A stretch of 5,704 bases of DNA from assembly GCA_910585055.1 (NCBI GenBank), contig CAJUBY010000042.1:10189-15892 (forward strand), read 5' to 3'. Made by a program: the position numbers and the translations under genes. Of the stretch, positions 4,090 to 5,704 are shown piece by piece. Each line of letters starts with the position of its first letter. Within the stretch, counting starts at the first letter, position 1. This DNA is from an uncultured Christensenella sp. (GTDB lineage Bacteria; Bacillota; Clostridia; Christensenellales; Pumilibacteraceae). Below the pieces are notes generated by a model that worked only from the letters and a program-made list of their open reading frames with translations, was not told the origin of the DNA and ran no database searches.

Positions 4090-5704
4090 ACAAGCACCGC
4101 GGAAAATACCTGATCGATATTATCGACGGGTATTATCTTGACTTTCTGCTTGACTTCGTCCGGAATATCCGCCAGATTCTTTTCGTTCTCGCGCGGAATT
4201 ATCAAACGCTTGCATCCGGCACGGAACGCCGCGAGCGATTTCTCCTTTAATCCGCCTATAGCCAGCACCTTGCCGCGCAATGTTACCTCGCCTGTCATAG
4301 CGATATCGTGCGCCACTTTACGCTTGGAAAACGCAGACATAAGCGCCGTCGCTATCGTTATACCGGCGCTCGGTCCGTCCTTGGGAGTCGCGCCCTCGGG
4401 AAAATGCAGATGCACGTCGTTTTCGTTGAACGCATTTTCGGGCACACCGTATTCGGACGCGCGCGACCTAACCAGCGAAAGCGCAGCCTGACAAGACTCT
4501 TTCATTACGTCGCCAAGACTGCCGGTAAGCTTTAGCTCGCCCTTGCCTCCCGAAATAATGGCAGCTTCTATGGTAAGAGTAACGCCGCCGACACTCGTCC
4601 ATGCAAGCCCCGTCGCCACTCCGACTTCGTCCTGTTCGATACCGGACTCGTCCTTGTATTTTGCGGGCCCCAAAAATTCGGCTACGTCTTTTTTGGTGAC
4701 CTTCACCGACAAAGGCGGCTCCTTGGATTCAACCACCTTAAGCGCTATCTTGCGCATACAAGTGGCGATCTCCCTTTCGAGATTACGTACGCCGCTCTCG
4801 CGCGTGTACGCCGAAATTATATGCGAAATAACAGAGTCGGACATCTCTATCTTTATATCCGAAAGTCCGTTGGCATCGGTCTCCTTAGGTTTGAGATACC
4901 GCTTTGCGATCTGCAGTTTCTCTTCGTACGTGTATCCCGAAAGCTCGATGACCTCCAGTCTGTCCAAAAGCGCCGGAGGCAGAGGGTCGAGCGAATTTGC
5001 AGTCGTCACGAACATAACGTTACTGAGATCGAACGGAACATCCAGATAATTGTCTTTAAAGTTGTAATTTTGATTGGGGTCCAGAACTTCGAGCAACGCG
5101 GATGCCGGATCGCCGTGTATGTCCGCCGTCATTTTATCTATCTCATCCAGCAGAAAAACGGGGTTGTTTACACCGGCGCTTTTTATGCCGCTTATTATGC
5201 GTCCCGGCATTGCGGCTACATAAGTCCTGCGGTGTCCGCGTATCTCCGCTTCGTCGTGTATGCCGCCGAGCGACATAGTAACAAGTTCGCGGTTTGCGGC
5301 GCGCGCTATCGACCGCACGATAGAGGTCTTACCTACGCCGGGAGGTCCGACAAAACACAGTACCGGCGCTTTAAGATTATGCGTCAGCTTGTATACCGCA
5401 AGATATTCGAGAATGCGAGTCTTGACCTTTTCCAATCCGTAATGATCTTCGGCAAGTACTTTACGCGCATGATCGAGCGAAAGTTCCGTTTCCGTCGCAA
5501 CGTTCCACGGCATCGCCAACAAAAGATCTATAAACGATCGTGAAACACTGGCTTCGGGCGTAGTGGGATTCATTTTTTCAAGACGTGATATTTCCTTTTC
5601 GGCTTTCTCGAACGCGGCTTTCGGCATGGAATCTTTAAGTTCCGCAAGTTTTTCGCGCAGTTCGTCTATCTCGTCCGCATCTTCGCCGAGTTCTTCTTTA
5701 AGCA
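4086..5704 (-). CDS. lon: ATP-dependent serine protease Lon (LonA type), N-terminal part outside window
   Basis: Lon is a cytoplasmic ring hexamer that unfolds and degrades damaged or regulatory proteins. The frame runs off the window end; the Met at 5627 is internal, because the 25 codons before it continue the conserved helical linker (LKEELGEDADEIDELREKL). Numbering from that Met, the AAA+ domain has Walker A GPPGVGKT (94-101), Walker B VFLLDEID (157-164), a sensor-1 Asn at 211, an arginine-finger candidate at R223 and a sensor-2 Arg at 281. The protease domain has the catalytic Ser420 in PKDGPSAG and Lys463 in GGLKEKS. The Ser-Lys distance of 43 equals that of E. coli Lon (S679/K722). By comparison with E. 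coli about 240 N-terminal residues are missing from the window. The pore-loop region reads YVAAMPGR, where YIGAMPGR or similar is usual. The gene ends in a four-base overlap with engB. Confidence 0.99.
   Translation of the reverse strand, partial: LKEELGEDADEIDELREKLAELKDSMPKAAFEKAEKEISRLEKMNPTTPEASVSRSFIDLLLAMPWNVATETELSLDHARKVLAEDHYGLEKVKTRILEYLAVYKLTHNLKAPVLCFVGPPGVGKTSIVRSIARAANRELVTMSLGGIHDEAEIRGHRRTYVAAMPGRIISGIKSAGVNNPVFLLDEIDKMTADIHGDPASALLEVLDPNQNYNFKDNYLDVPFDLSNVMFVTTANSLDPLPPALLDRLEVIELSGYTYEEKLQIAKRYLKPKETDANGLSDIKIEMSDSVISHIISAYTRESGVRNLEREIATCMRKIALKVVESKEPPLSVKVTKKDVAEFLGPAKYKDESGIEQDEVGVATGLAWTSVGGVTLTIEAAIISGGKGELKLTGSLGDVMKESCQAALSLVRSRASEYGVPENAFNENDVHLHFPEGATPKDGPSAGITIATALMSAFSKRKVAHDIAMTGEVTLRGKVLAIGGLKEKSLAAFRAGCKRLIIPRENEKNLADIPDEVKQKVKIIPVDNIDQVFSAVLV

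Noticed and set aside
4821..5543. A 240-codon plus-strand open frame opposite lon
   Set aside because: It is antisense to highly conserved Lon AAA+ sequence, and its translation is rich in Arg, Tyr and Val as expected from reading that codon pattern backwards.
4086..5627. Lon as a complete 513-residue protein starting at 5627
   Set aside because: The frame stays open upstream to the window edge and those 25 codons match the conserved Lon linker, so this Met is internal and the gene is cut by the window.

Overview
The window looks like a chromosomal segment of a Gram-positive, low-to-moderate GC bacterium of the Bacillota, most likely class Clostridia and possibly an uncultured one. The reasons are the gene order lon-engB (also seen in Bacillus-type genomes), the mraZ-rsmH head of the division/cell-wall (dcw) cluster, a COG1768-type metallophosphoesterase that is common in Clostridia, and U-tract terminators. 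All supported genes lie on the minus strand, so transcription runs from high to low coordinates. Every long plus-strand open frame is antisense to, or mostly antisense to, a well-recognised gene.

Layout in the direction of transcription. (1) 5704-4086 is the 3' two thirds of lon, the ATP-dependent protease, cut by the window edge. It overlaps engB (4089-3499) by four bases (ATGA). A strong intrinsic terminator at 3472-3442 closes this unit. (2) 3379-2795 is a monocistronic cysteine-rich protein of unknown function. (3) 2723-2040 is a metallophosphoesterase. Its near-consensus promoter is so close to the ATG that the mRNA should be essentially leaderless. Two abutting dyads surround the promoter, and an intrinsic terminator at 2022-1991 follows the gene. 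(4) A sigma-A-type promoter at 1844-1815 drives mraZ (1772-1341), rsmH (1341-445) and a third gene (432 to beyond base 1). The third gene sits where ftsL/divIC-like genes normally lie, and only its hydrophilic N-terminal part is visible.

Functional picture: protein quality control (Lon) is coupled to a ribosome-assembly GTPase (EngB), and a separate dcw operon starts with its own regulator (MraZ), a 16S rRNA methyltransferase (RsmH) and a probable division protein. Three pentamers with exactly five-base spacers overlap the mraZ -35 region and match the known MraZ operator pattern, which suggests autoregulation.

Most of the window is ordinary housekeeping DNA. I see no mobile element, CRISPR array, tRNA, rRNA or defence system. 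The least explained parts are the Cys-rich protein, the leaderless promoter with its dyads, and the long polar N-terminus of the ftsL-position gene.
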